From Onthophagus taurus (lineage: Eukaryota; Arthropoda; Insecta; Coleoptera; Scarabaeidae): DNA of 64,000 bases. Position 1 is the first letter of the stretch. Each line of letters begins with the position of its first letter. The notes under the pieces were generated by a model. The model searched no databases, had not been told where the DNA came from, and saw nothing but the letters and a program-made list of their open reading frames with translations. The stretch lies in the NCBI RefSeq assembly GCF_036711975.1, contig NC_091974.1:1-64000 (forward strand), given 5' to 3'. Of this stretch, positions 7,919 through 19,542 are shown piece after piece. Position numbers and translations under genes: made by a program.

Positions 7919-8021
7919 AACGTATAAAGACCTATTTAAAAGTTTACAAGACTTTATTAACAATCGAACATTACAAATACATTATTATTATTATTCTTTA
8001 CAATTTTTTTTTAAATTAAAT

Positions 8022-11000
8022 TCATTTATTCGCATTCAATCTTTTTATCAACCAATGACCCCACGCCAAAGTATTACATCCGTTCGGTAATATGTATCGT
8101 TTATCATCGCACGATGAAAGAGCAATTTTATTCTTTAATTCGGTATACATAGTATGAAATTCTGACTTAAAAATGTACATTTTTTTATGAACCGATCCGC
8201 CACATTCAACCACACGTTTATAATCGGTCACGCTTAAATGTTTATCTATAACATATTTCTTTACTCCTTTAGCCTTCTTTACATTATCATTCAACAAGGT
8301 GATGCAGTACGCCTTAGCTCCTGTTCCAACAAATGACGTTATGCACCTGTTTGGATATTCATCTTTCATTCTTCCCAACACAGATCGACCGCGAGGTATA
8401 TTGTGTATATTCTCTAACGGATAATTGGACGTGTCAAAAAATTCAATATTTTCTTTTATATCCTCATATACATTGGGAGTAGTAATTTCTAGGATTAGGG
8501 AATCAGTATCGGTGTATAAAAGTGTTATGTTATTTCCATATTTAAGTTTTAAGTAATCATAGAAGAAGCTGTACATTACGGTTTTCGAAAGCTCTAATAT
8601 ACTGAAACCCACATACAGCGGTTTGCAATAACGAACTTCCGCGACGTTCAATTGAACGGCTATCAAATTATCGCAAAATATTTTCGAAGATTTAAAATTT
8701 GGTTTAGCTATTAGGGCTTCCACGCCCGGTTTCTTATGACGACATTCCCAGTGGGTAACTAGTCTTATATCCACTCGCTTTTCCACATTTTCCATTGTCT
8801 TACCGTATACGATGTTATTCATTGCTTTGTAATGATTTTTTTCAAATTCATTCTTAGCTTTCGCACGTTTATCGGAATTGAAATCGATGTAGCTCCGCAT
8901 CCAGTTGGATTGTTTAAATTCTAATACTCTGTAAATCTTCGTTAGTTTCAATCCGAACTTGATACACTGCTTTAGATTCACGTAATGAATGATGTATTTT
9001 GTTTTATTTTCCAAATTTGCTATTAACTTTGCATTTTTTGAACCTGGGGGTACAATCCGTTCTGGACAAAATGGCAAATCGTTGTGTTCATCATGTATTG
9101 CTTCCGGATACTCTAAATCTACCTCGAACACGTAACCCTTTTCGGAATCGTCTTCCGTATTGTAAATATCTAACTTTTGAATCTCTTCATCTGATAGCCA
9201 TCGAAATCCCCCCGTCGGTAATTTTCGTCTCATTGCGTGTCCATACAAATTCGTAGCGTCGAGATACAAAATATAAGATGGGTCTTTGGTTTCATCAAAT
9301 TCCATCATTAATTTATTGTTAGCCTTCGCACTGCGTTTAGTGCACATACTTAATCCACCGCGAATACCATTTTTAAAGAAGTGTAACATGTCTATGTCCG
9401 TTAATAATTCTAATTTTACCCCTGTCATTCGTAATAATGCATCCCAACCGAAGCCCGGCGCTGTGAAGTAATGACATGGATCTAAAGAGTAATACTTCAT
9501 CGAGATGGTTCGGAAATTCTCAAATACGTCCGCCAAAAGTAAAACGTCAGACGTTAAATAAATGTCGCTATATTCGCCTAAAGTGCGACAGTTAAATAAG
9601 TTCCACACCGTTTGTGCACGACAATAATTTTCTTCGGTTATACTATCGTCGCATAAAGTATTGTAAAAACTACTTCGATCTGGCAGAGCGGTAAGATTCA
9701 GCTTTTCGAATGAATCCACAAAGGAATACGGAAAAACTCCTTTCTGACGTATAAGTCGAAACTGTTCTTCGTTCCTAAAATATTTTCTGATTTGAACGCA
9801 TTGGTTGTCTTCCAAAAATGAACCCAACTTCTCTAGCGATAAAGCCATAAACCTAAATGAATCCACAAATCTCAATTTCATATGAACCCGCCTTAGCTTT
9901 CCCTTGCTGTCAATGTTTTCTCCTACGATAATTTTTTTCGAAAATGATATATACTTTTCTTTATTCTGTGCTATAACGTCCACGTCTTCTTCTTTTAATG
10001 CCATATCTTTCACAAACATATGACAATCGTAGTTCGAAAGATTGTGAAAGAATATCGGTATGAACTTTGGTAATTGATAATTGATGTTACATACAGCATG
10101 TGCGGGTCCTCTATACAACCCAGTTAGGTGATCATGATCGCACACTTTATTACCTTCTTTTATTTTGTGCGAACAAATGTGACAGATATCCTGCATCTCA
10201 TGTATTAATCTATCAATAGGTGGTAATGGGAGCATTTCTTTTGGTTGGCTTAAATAATTTTTGTATATATTCAGAACGTCATGTTCCAACTTGCTCATGA
10301 AAATTTGAGCAGCATTACATCCGCGATATATTTCAAACTTCGACAATGATTCGTCATATGAACATTTTATATAATATGCAAATGCATAAGGTTCGTGTTT
10401 GAAACATTTGACGGAGTATGAATTATCATCGTTAAGTTCTGTTGCTTCCGCATCGGCGATCGGTTTCTGTAATGCTTCAAAATCTGCATACACCACGAAC
10501 GGTATTTTTAATTGTCGTTCAAAATTTTCGAACTGTAGTATATTTTCCTTTTCTTCATTTCCATATTTATTTATTTTCAAATTTGTTGTTGGTAAAATTG
10601 CCCTTACCTTGCTGCAATCGTCACTTTGATGACGGATAAGTTTATTTTCTGACGTAAAGAATACCAAGCATCCGTCGCAAATATACTTTTCATGACCATT
10701 CTGCGATGCTTGCGATGATAGTAATCGAGACAGATTTTTTATCCAACAATAGTGACTATTCCCGGAATCATTTGTAACCAATAATAAATTTATATGTCTT
10801 TCTTCTTTTTGTCGACATATATACATTGTAATTATGTCATAATTCATAACACCGTCTTTAAAATACTCATTTATTCCATATACATTAATAGATAGTTTGT
10901 TCTGCTTTTCAAATACAGGTATATCTCGTAATTTAACTGGAAAAACAATATTTGAATAGTCTAAGCCGCAGTCTAGGTAATTCGGATACGAAGATGTCCT

Positions 11001-11814
11001 CTGTGGTAAACCGTTCGGTTCATGTAGTGCGGATGTTACAGCCCATGCAAAACATGCATCATCCGCGTTTTGTATATTTATCACAGCACGCTTTGCTTTT
11101 ATTTGTGATGGTAGATCGATGTAATTAGATGCTCTGATAGGATTATATTTGTTTAAATTTAACTCCATATAGAGAATTTGCATTAAAGTCCATCCTAAAT
11201 AAAATATTGAAACATTTATTTTATAATATATAGGTATATTATGTCACATTACGCTTACCTGAATCTCGTTCCTGGAATTCTGACATTTTTGATGAAATTT
11301 CATCAATAAATTCCTTATATATTTTATACAGATCCGACGCTAATGATACTACCTTATTTTTCGTATTGAATGATTTTATTTCACAGTCTTCCTTTGATTG
11401 TAAAAAATACAAACCAAAACATTCCATATTTAATTTTACATTTCGGTGAATATCGATTGCGCTTTGTATTAGATTTAGTATTTTTTCTCGAATTCTATGA
11501 GAAAATTCATCCAAATCCACAAAAAAACCTTCTTCACTTATTCGATAACTGACAATTTTGTCACCGAATGCTCCAGCTATTCTCTCCACTCCGTCATCGA
11601 TTATAACAAAAGCGTTACGCTTGTGTGCGTTGCTTCGTAAATGTGCAGAGTAACATTGTCTATTTACATAATCATCGCAAGCCTCACATTTTACTGCTTT
11701 TGGAATTTGCGGTGCGTCAAGCTTGATTCTCTTGCCAATACAAGATAATCGTTGATGTCTTTTTAAATTGTCAACTCGAGTAAAACTTTTTCCACAATCC
11801 TCACACACGACCAT
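8022..11814 (-). CDS. Polinton family-B DNA polymerase (PolB), two exons
   Basis: Exon 1 is 11,814-11,259 and exon 2 is 11,194-8022; the 64-bp intron (11,258-11,195) starts GTAAGC and ends TTTAG. The split restores an uninterrupted frame of about 1,242 residues, where exon 1 alone reads into a stop and exon 2 has no good start. N-terminal zinc fingers (C-x2-C...H-x4-C, then C-x2-C...H-x4-H) are followed by a linker. In exon 2 come an exonuclease I motif (YADFEAL), an HNH-like CDHDHLTGLYRGPAH segment, polymerase motif A (LYLDATNLYG), motif B (KAMNNIVYGKTMEN) and motif C (YTDTDSL). The enzyme copies the element, presumably by protein priming as in related polymerases. No disabling change is visible. 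Confidence 0.92.
11195..11258 (-). other. 64-bp intron in PolB
   Basis: The donor GTAAGC and acceptor TTATTTAG flank a phase-1 intron between the zinc-finger exon and the polymerase exon. The joined reading frame continues through a Gly codon split by the intron. Confidence 0.8.
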
Positions 11815-11883
11815 TTTACAATTTAATGTTGTACACTTCTACTTGTTATGAAAGAACTACGTCAATACCACATTTCGCAGGCG

Positions 11884-11891
11884 TTTATAAA
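11884..11891 (-). promoter_or_regulatory. Candidate TATA box for PolB
   Basis: TTTATAAA lies on the minus strand about 70 bp upstream of the PolB start codon, which leaves room for transcription to start near 11,858. The motif is palindromic, so orientation is inferred from position. Confidence 0.4.
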
Positions 11892-11965
11892 CCCTCACCG
11901 CTCCTGAAACTTATTGGGGAGGAGGAGGATGCATCGAGTGCGTTTGTATACATGTATATTTATAA

Positions 11966-12230
11966 CTCCGTATACCTCTGCATAATAAATTAAAAAAATA
12001 TCTCGCAGGTAGATCATGACTCACTTACTAGTATTAAGTTAATTGACCTCCTCCTCGAACGTATCCCCCCAAAAAATTTGCCGATTCAAGAACCTCCTCG
12101 CATATTTTAAAGCTCCGTATACCTTTACACAATAAATTTTAAAAAATATCCCGCAGGTAGATCATGACTCACTTATTTGTATACCTACATGTCCCAAAAC
12201 CGTATACCTTTGTGTACAATAAGTTAAGAG
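11966..12230. repeat. Degenerate tandem repeat in the Polinton right terminal zone
   Basis: A ~62-bp unit starting CTCCGTATACC and ending AGATCATGACTCACTT occurs at about 11,966-12,027 and again at 12,113-12,173. A third partial copy, CCGTATACCTTTG..., starts near 12,201. The units alternate with CCTCC-rich blocks. The zone lies between PolB and foreign DNA, so it is probably the terminal or subterminal region of the Polinton. The left end, needed to prove a terminal inverted repeat, is outside the window. Confidence 0.6.
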
Positions 12231-12578
12231 ATATATCGAAAACATTACCAGTTCATTGAGAAGCGTCGAAGGATAAACATAGTAATTGTTTTCATCTAGG
12301 TAAACAGGTTACATATAAAGATAAATTTTTAATAACATAACCTAAATAAAGATACATTTTTAATAAAGATAAATTTTTAATAATTTCGTCAAAATAACAT
12401 GACCTTCTCAAGTTAATTGACCTCCTCCTCTCTTCATCGAATCTCCTCCGACCCTCAAAAGAATCGCCGATTCAAGAACCTCCTCTCCTCATCGAACCTC
12501 CTCTGACCCCCAAAAAATTTGCCGATTCAAGAACCTCCTCCTAGAACGCAGGTTCGAGGAGGAGGTTCTTGAATCGGC
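12080..12578. repeat. CCTCC repeats ending in a perfect 22-bp inverted repeat
   Basis: GCCGATTCAAGAACCTCCTC occurs in direct orientation at 12,080, 12,466 and 12,521, and inverted at 12,559-12,578. The last two copies form a perfect 22-bp hairpin (arms 12,521-12,542 and 12,557-12,578) around a 14-nt loop. This could be the tip of the Polinton or the edge of the adjoining Harbinger element. The stretch 12,230-12,400 between repeats is AT-rich, with repeated TAAAGATAAATTTTTAATAA-like units. Confidence 0.7.
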
Positions 12579-13800
12579 GAATCTATACTACTCTCCGGCA
12601 AGACGAAAAGAAATTTTTTAATTACTTTAGAATGTCAATTAGTTCATTTGATGAATTAATCAGCATTTTGAAATCGAAAATTGAACGCCCTGACACCAAT
12701 ATGAGGACAAGTATTCCAGCTGAAGAGAGGCTTGCTAGTAACTTTGAGGTTAGTAAATAGATAAATTCAATTATATGATCAATAGGTAGGTACGCCCGGA
12801 ATTCATTTTTTTACAGATGTAATAAAACAACGTAGGTAGGTACACATTTTGTTGATTTTCTGTTTCTACTATCTATCTACAATTGAAATACATCTTCAAA
12901 TGATGAATTTGTATGTGCAGAGTCCACCGACAATGTTGAACCCTGCGTAAATAGCGGAGTAGTAATATTGCTAGGAGGAACTGTTTGATAATTATTATTA
13001 CAGCGCTGAAATTGTCCGGATGTGGTAGATTATCATTGCCACTATTATTTTTTTTTCAATGCACTTAAACAATGTTTCTATAAGTTGATCTTCCAAAGAC
13101 CCGACTGATTTTCTTTTTAGTTTTTGCCTATGACTTTTCGGTGGTTGATCTGCTTCGTCCTCATTATTTTGAGGAGATGTAGTCGTTAAACTGTTTGATG
13201 TTTCGGCCCTGGCTTCTGCTAATGGTAGTATAAAAGACAACGGATGAAAAAAAACATACTGCCTCTTAGTGGATGCAGCAGAACCATTCTTTGTCGATTT
13301 ATTTATTTTCACTTCTCTGTTAAAGCCATCCCTTAACGTTTTCCACTTCCTTTGTAATACCGTAGCTGCAAAAAAAATAGAAATAGTTAACAACTTGTTT
13401 CAGGTGTTTGGCAACTGGATGGCAACTACATTTGTGGATATGGAGTATTCGTACAGATATGGATCTACAACAATAGCTAGAATAACTCGAGATGTTTGTC
13501 AACAAATTTGGATAAATTTAAAAGACAGTGCTTACCGGAGCCAACGGAAGGCTAAGGATTGCAAAGGGATGTGAAGCACGAGCAAACTTCCCCAACTGCA
13601 TTGGTGCCATCGACGGAAAGCACATTAGAATTATTAAGCCAACAGATACCGGTTCTTTATACATCAATTATAAAAAATATTTTTCTTTTATTTTACTAGC
13701 TATTTGTGACTCGAATTATATATTTACTTTCGTACATATAGGCTCCTATGGTAGACACTGCGATTCATCTATTTTCGAAGAAAGTGAAGAACCTTCGCCT
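12579..13800 (+). pseudogene. PIF/Harbinger (HARBI1-like) transposase, broken and truncated
   Basis: Three pieces of one DDE transposase are visible: 12,579-12,746 (RQDEKKFFNYFRMSISSFDEL, N-terminal helix), about 13,405-13,530 (FVDMEYSYRYGSTTIARITR) and 13,543-13,808 (NFPNCIGAIDGKHIR with the first catalytic D, then HCDSSIFEES with the second). The first and second join if a GTTAGT...TTTCAG intron (about 12,747-13,404) is removed. The second and third are in different frames with missing residues. The third acidic residue and the C-terminus are absent: the reading ends where the minus-strand LINE begins near 13,800. Integration-competent protein is not expected. Confidence 0.75.
12998..13365 (-). 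pseudogene. MADF/SANT-like DNA-binding protein fragment, antisense within the Harbinger intron
   Basis: The exon reads from a TTTTTGCAG acceptor at 13,366 and has LQRKWKTLRDGFNRE, typical of the C-terminal half of a MADF domain, then a Ser/Thr-rich linker and an SVGSLEDQLIETLFKCIEKK helix. Harbinger elements usually carry such a second DNA-binding gene that brings the transposase to the ends. No first exon is seen upstream on the minus strand, so it is probably partial. It lies wholly inside the predicted intron of the transposase, on the opposite strand. Confidence 0.6.
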
Positions 13801-13805
13801 TACAT

Positions 13806-16589
13806 TTAAATAGTTAGGATGGCCGTCTGTTGATCAAGTAAGCAACCAAACACTCGCTTTTTAAATGAGGAGACGCTTGCTAGCAGTTTCGTTTCAGTGG
13901 GTAAATCATTGTACATCTTTACAATCTGATAACTGAAGCTCCGTTTAAATAATTCCGTATTGTGGTTAGGAGGTGACAGAGCCCCCCTGAATCTCAAATT
14001 CAAGTTATGAATGTCAGTGCGATATTGAATTTTTTGGCATAAATATTGAGGCTTTTCTCTCTGAATTATGTTGTAATAAAACACACAACAATGCAGCTGC
14101 CTCCTACGGACCATATTAAGCCATTTTACCTCTGTCAACTTATGTGAAATTCTGTCATACTTCCTAATCCCGAAAATAAATCGCAGACAGGCGTTCTGAA
14201 CCCTCTGTATGCGCTGCTCATCGACCCTAAGTAAAGACGGCCCATACACCACATCTCCAAAATTAAATTTTGATAAAATCAGCGCATTACAAAGTAGAGT
14301 CTTAGTGTTGACAGTGAGAAGATGGCGAGAGGGGTACAGAGCTTTTAGTTTACCAAACGCACCCTGAAGCATACTTGTCACGTGCGTCCGGAATCTCAAA
14401 TCCGAATCCATCACCAACCCTAAATTACGTGCTTCAGATACAATGGGGAGCGTTGGTCCGTTGACCGTTACCCTGACATCTCCACCATAACGCAAAATAT
14501 CCATTTTTCGGCCAAATATCATAACTTTTGATTTATTCGGATTGATTACTAAACTGTGATGGTTGGCAGCAGACACCAGATCCGACAATTCTATATTCAA
14601 TAAATTCAGATAATGTTGTTGTTCTTGAGGTTTATATGATATATACACCTGAGTATCGTCTGCGTAAAAATGAACTTTGCAGTACTTAAAAATATTACTT
14701 AAAGGTGCTGTGTAAATTGAGAACAGGGTTGGGGAGAGCACAGAACCCTGCGCCACACCCGACCCAAGAAGGCGTACATTAGATTGATGGTTAGACAGCT
14801 GCACGTATTGTTGACGACCACTTAAGATATTCTCAAAGAATGCAACTGCTGAATCTTCCAGCCCATAGTGCTTTAAAATAGTTAGTAAGAGGTTGTGATT
14901 TACTGTATCAAATGCCTTCGTGTAATCCAATAGAACAAGTATAGTCATGTAGCCTCTATCTGTTGCACCCATTATGTCATCGATTACACATGTTAAAGCA
15001 GTCGTACAACTGTGACCATGTCTAAATCCAGACTGAACCGAAGGAAGGATGTTATTAATTTCCAGGTGATGCTGCAGTTGACCATTAATAATTTTTTCTA
15101 TGATTTTTGACATTGCCGTTAGTATACTTATTGGACGAAGGTCAGAAACGAGGATCGGATTAGCAACTTTTGGAATCGGGCGCAGGATTGCTACTTTCCA
15201 CAAAGAAGGAAATACACTATTTTGAATACAAAAATTAACAAGATGTGTGACATAAGGCAGTAGAAATGGCATACAGTATTCTAATGTTTTAACCGATACT
15301 CCATCGGTACCAATTGCATTAGATTTAATTGATTTCAAAATCTTCAGAACATCGCTTTCAGATACTGTAGAAAATCTGAGAGGGATTACAACACGTTCAT
15401 TTAAGTTGGAATACATATTATTATCAACGGTGGTATTAGTGCTGAGAAGCGAATCAATAAAGAAATCGTTAATAATAGAAGCATGTTGAAAGTGGTTAGG
15501 AAGCGATCTATGTTTGGACTTAATTAATTTCGTGGATTTCAAAGTATGCCAGGTCTTAGCACCGTTAGCCAAATCCAAAAAATTTTGTAAATATTTTTGT
15601 TTACAATTGTGATGCATATTTGTAACCAAGTTACGCGCCGTTTTATATAGCTGCCAATGCGCGGGGTCTCGTGAGCGCTTAAAAGATTGAAGCAGTTTAT
15701 CTCGATTTTGCATTGCTGCTCTTAGTTCAGCAGATATCCAGGGGGGCACCTGGCTTAGTAATTCGAGCTTTCTTTAGCGGCGCGTGCAGATCCAATAGCA
15801 CTAGTATATTTTCAGTTAGAAATCTAACTTTTTCATCTATAGTCTGTATCTCGTATAGAATTCGCCAGGGCAATGATTGTAAGTGCTCATAAAACATTAA
15901 CTCGCTAAAACCAACGTAGTTCCGATATGTCTTGAAAAGGGGTACAACCCTCTCCTGTGGTGTATGTAGCTCAACAAAGACCAGAGAATGATCCGACAGA
16001 TCATTATCCAACACCCCACTATCAGACACTAATTCATCGTTAGAGAACAGAATAACATCAAGCAAAGTGGCAGTTTTCGGGGTGACTCGTGTTGGCTCTT
16101 TAATTAGCCGCTGCAGTCCAAACACCTCCAGAGTATTAATCAATTCAGAAACAGCTGCCGTGTCAGATTTGAGCATATCTATGTTAAAGTCCCCAACGCA
16201 TAAGACATCGTCAGTCAATAAAGTAACTTGTGCCAATACTTCTTCAAAGGAAGCTATAAAGTCTCCAGCAGTTATGTTCGGGGGCTTATAAATAACACCA
16301 CACGATAACGATAATTTCTTCAGGGAAACTTTTATCCATAATTGTTCCAAGGCACCCTCCACATCCATAACCCTACAAACCACGTTAGACCGTACATACC
16401 ATCATGTCGATATAGATTATAACCTTCTATTGCAAGATCATAATGCGGAACACTCGGATCCAACCAAGTTTCCGTAATAGCAAACATATCAAAGTTGTGC
16501 TCAATAAGTAGCAAGCTTACTTGATCAATTTTAGGCTGCAGTGAGCGAACGTTAAGGTGAGCTATTTTAAAATTACTGGTAATGTTCAT
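13806..16589 (-). pseudogene. LINE ORF2: endonuclease plus reverse transcriptase, frameshifted
   Basis: The endonuclease begins at 16,589 (KIAHLNVRSLQPKID, then FAITETWL with the catalytic E). It continues in another frame from about 16,370 (GVIYKPPN, CVGDFNIDML, SDHSLVF), with part of the domain lost at the break. The reverse transcriptase (15,749-13,806, 647 codons) is uninterrupted: DLRPISILTAMSKIIEK, motif A LLDYTKAFDT, motif B GVAQGSVLSP and motif C FYADDTQVY. Endonuclease and RT are separated by a 1-nt shift in a run of C near 15,750. The RT domain itself looks catalytically complete; the full protein cannot be made. Confidence 0.85.
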
Positions 16590-16861
16590 TATACAGAGGT
16601 AGGTAAATTAACAAAAACAAAAAGAAAACACAGTAATAACTATAATAAACAAATAGTAGCAATGAAATAGTATGCGAAGCAAACTAAAAAAAAAAAAGAA
16701 AACGCAAGATTTGGGCGGCCAACACCCGCTCCGCATCAAATTACAGAAAAAAAAATAAACAGAGAAATACAGAGAAAAGCCAATTAGCTGCTAATTCAAT
16801 TGTTAAATTAAAATTATATAGCAGTAAAAAAAATAAATAAATAAATAAGTCAATAGATATA

Positions 16862-17497
16862 CTATCCTGACATCTTGTTCAGTTCAGACCATGATGTAAT
16901 TTTCGTTTTAGTACCGTTCACCACAACGTGAATCACACCGTCCAATGTCCACACCGATTTGTGATCAAATTTCTTTATAGCCTCACTTTACAGATCGTAA
17001 CGCAACTTAGTTAGGTGCTCAACTATTGTAATTTTTGAACCCTTAAGTTTTCTCTTATTCCGCATTACAAGCTTTCGATCTCTATAACTAACAAATCTAA
17101 CTATTAAGCTCTGCACGCCGTTATTCGGTCTTCCAATTGGGTGACAACGATCTATCGCATCCTCTCGCATCTTAATGTCCAGCTTTTCACGAAATAAATC
17201 CAAGACGCGCTCTTCGACTCGTTCCGGATCGCATTTCTTAAGCCCGATGATACGCACGCTCGTACGCCGCGAATACTGCTCCAGCGCATCGCACTTGTCC
17301 GACAATTTGCGGTTCTTCTCTTCGAGGTCGCTTACTCTCTCTTCCAAGGACTGGATTTTTTCCTCAAAAACACGGTCCACCTCCTTCGCAATGGTTTCTC
17401 GCAAAACTTTGATAAATTCGTTGTCTTTTACTATGTCAATGATACAGGATTTCACTAACTCACGGCGCTCAGCAGCAAGACGCGTTTTCTCCGTCAT
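16862..17497 (-). pseudogene. LINE ORF1-like coiled-coil nucleic-acid-binding protein with early stop
   Basis: The open part (169 residues) has a long coiled coil (about 40-75, LEERVSDLEEKNRKLSDKC), then a YSRRTSVRIIGL segment and a C-terminal LKGSKITIVEHLTKLRYDL. A TAA at 16,990-16,988 ends it, but the same frame continues for another 41 codons with family-like sequence (W-T-x-D-G) to a TAG at 16,864-16,862. The TAA is therefore probably a nonsense mutation. Such ORF1 proteins act as RNA chaperones for the LINE ribonucleoprotein. Confidence 0.7.
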
Positions 17498-17590
17498 TTT
17501 AACAAAGATTTAATAAAATTCGCTGATAGACAACTAAATATATAATCGAAAATACGGAGCAGGGTGTACGCGTGCTTATTCGCTGAACAT

Positions 17591-19412
17591 CTGTTATCAA
17601 CTGTAAATTCTCTTGAATATTGTTGATCTTCCATTTCATGTACTTGGGTTGATAAAAAATCCTTCAACTTCAATAAGGACGAGTCGAAGGTTTCCTCGCA
17701 GTTTGCCTCCACAGAATGCGTACTAACTATTTCTTATCAGCAGCGTTTTATGGGTATCACCAAACTGTTTTGGCGTTGGATTATTATTCCGAAGTCGATG
17801 CTGCCTAACTTGGCCGAAATAGTTCTCCAAGCCATGCTGATTAAAGGTTCTTGGCAGATAAAAAAAAAAGCCTTGGCCAAGCAATTCTTTTGTGAGGTCT
17901 TTAAAGCATATTATATTCAGTTTTTTAAGCTAGCAGGTATTATTTTTTCCTGCGTGCCCTCTTGGAAATACATTTTCTCCAAATTTTCTGAAACAACATA
18001 AACATAAATTAAAATACATTTGCGGTTATTGAAAATACATGTATCATATTTTCAGCCAATGTATATTATTTTGCTATAGATAATAATGCATGATAGTTAC
18101 CTCTTGTATCCCTCCAAAATACTAGATATCCCGATGAATTTGTTACTGCACCCTTAAGTATTTTTCCAGGGGGCGCTTTACAACTTCCCCATTAAAGCTG
18201 TCAAATAGCTGATCAAAAAATTTTGAAATAACAGCGGTGTCTTGTGCTTGTTTAGCCATTATCACTGTACCGGTTATGTCAGTGGCATCTAAAAACAGAT
18301 ACATATTATAAGAACTATAAAGTTATATCATTTTTTTGTTACAAGCAACATGTACTTACTTGATTTTGCCATGTATGAAATGGCGGCTTCTGTGGTGTGG
18401 CTAAATATTTGGGCTGCACAAGACACCTTCATTTTATTTATTTTAATGTGGTGGTGATTGATTTTTGGCAATAGACGAAATTTCCCATTTCCACAATCTA
18501 TTTCATACGCCTTAACAATATCATCCTATTTTGCCACTATAATTCACCCATCTATCTCCCAACAAATATTTCTCTTTAAAAAATTATTTCTTGTACCTTT
18601 GAGAAGATGGGGAGTATCATAAAGAGGCACAATTTCGGAATTGTTAACAATAATACTACTTTTCGGTGACACATTATTTTCAATGCATCTTTTTCGGCTC
18701 TCCTTTATGAGACTTAATAATTAAAAGAGAATGCGTGATTGAGATAAATAATTATATAAAATGTAATAATTATTACCTTCTATTACTTTTCTGTTTGTGG
18801 ATGCTTGATCGCACACTGTAGGTATAATACAACAGTTTTTTTCCAATTCAACAATAATTTTTTTATAAGTACTTTTAATAGTGGACTTGTTGTAGTGCCC
18901 TTACAAAAGTGGCATGAAACAGTTTGTTTCCATTTTTGGGCTACTCCTCGTATCATAAAAAGCAGTGCATGATCAACTATGATGTCATTCTCCAAACCAT
19001 AAATTTGATCGCAGTATTTGTTGTATTCCAAATGTGGATTTAATGCTACTTCATCGAACGTTAAAACATATAATCTTTCTTTTCTTTATATAACTCGAGG
19101 CACATTAATTTCTCGTCGTCAGAGTATCGCCGTCCTCTAGATTTTACTAGACTTTAATTGCGATTAACAGAAGTTGATAGCTTCATTCCGTAAGCCGCAA
19201 TTCTTTACTTGCCACTGTGTCGTCGCTAATGTTAATCTCTTCTTTAGGGAATTAGTTCGTTTTTTATAAAGAACGGCTTTCTTTTGAAGGTATGTTAATT
19301 TCTTATAAAAATGTTTTGCTTTCGGAGATAATTGATCTGATTTTCTCACACCAATCTCCATCAACAAGCCACTTAATGAGTGTCCTAAATTAATGTAATT
19401 AAAAATTAGCAA
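17591..19412 (-). pseudogene. P-element/THAP9-like transposase, decayed
   Basis: Family segments appear in order on the minus strand: LSPKAKHFYKKLTYLQKKAVLYKKR (19,412-19,164), TFDEVALNPHLEYN and HALLFMIRGVAQKWKQTV (about 19,060-18,783), KMKVSCAAQIFSHTTEAAISYMAK (about 18,440-18,360), DATDITGTVIMAKQAQ...LFDSFNG (about 18,300-18,190) and NQHGLENYFGQVRQHRLRNNNPTPKQF (about 17,850-17,760), then a tail to 17,591. Several stops and shifts separate them and no THAP zinc finger is seen. The last segment is cut by the LINE 5' end. Confidence 0.75.
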
Positions 19413-19542
19413 TTTTCATCAAAAAATATTCGTAAAAGGGGTGATTCAACCGTAGTGTGTCAAACGAAAGTCCGATATAGAATAACATATTTGAGAGCGA
19501 AATGAAAAAATAATTATTTCATTTTCATTTATTATAGGGGAG

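Larger units (their letters stand above)
13801..17590 (-). mobile_element. Minus-strand LINE (CR1/Jockey-like), near full length but mutated
   Basis: An ORF1-type coiled-coil protein (17,497-16,862) precedes an endonuclease-reverse transcriptase ORF2 (16,589-13,806). The region 16,590-16,861 between them is A/T-rich with no other gene. The 5' boundary is placed at about 17,590 because P-element coding sequence stops there. The 3' boundary is placed just after the RT stop at 13,806, where Harbinger coding sequence begins. No poly(A) tail is evident at that end. Clade assignment is uncertain. Confidence 0.75.
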
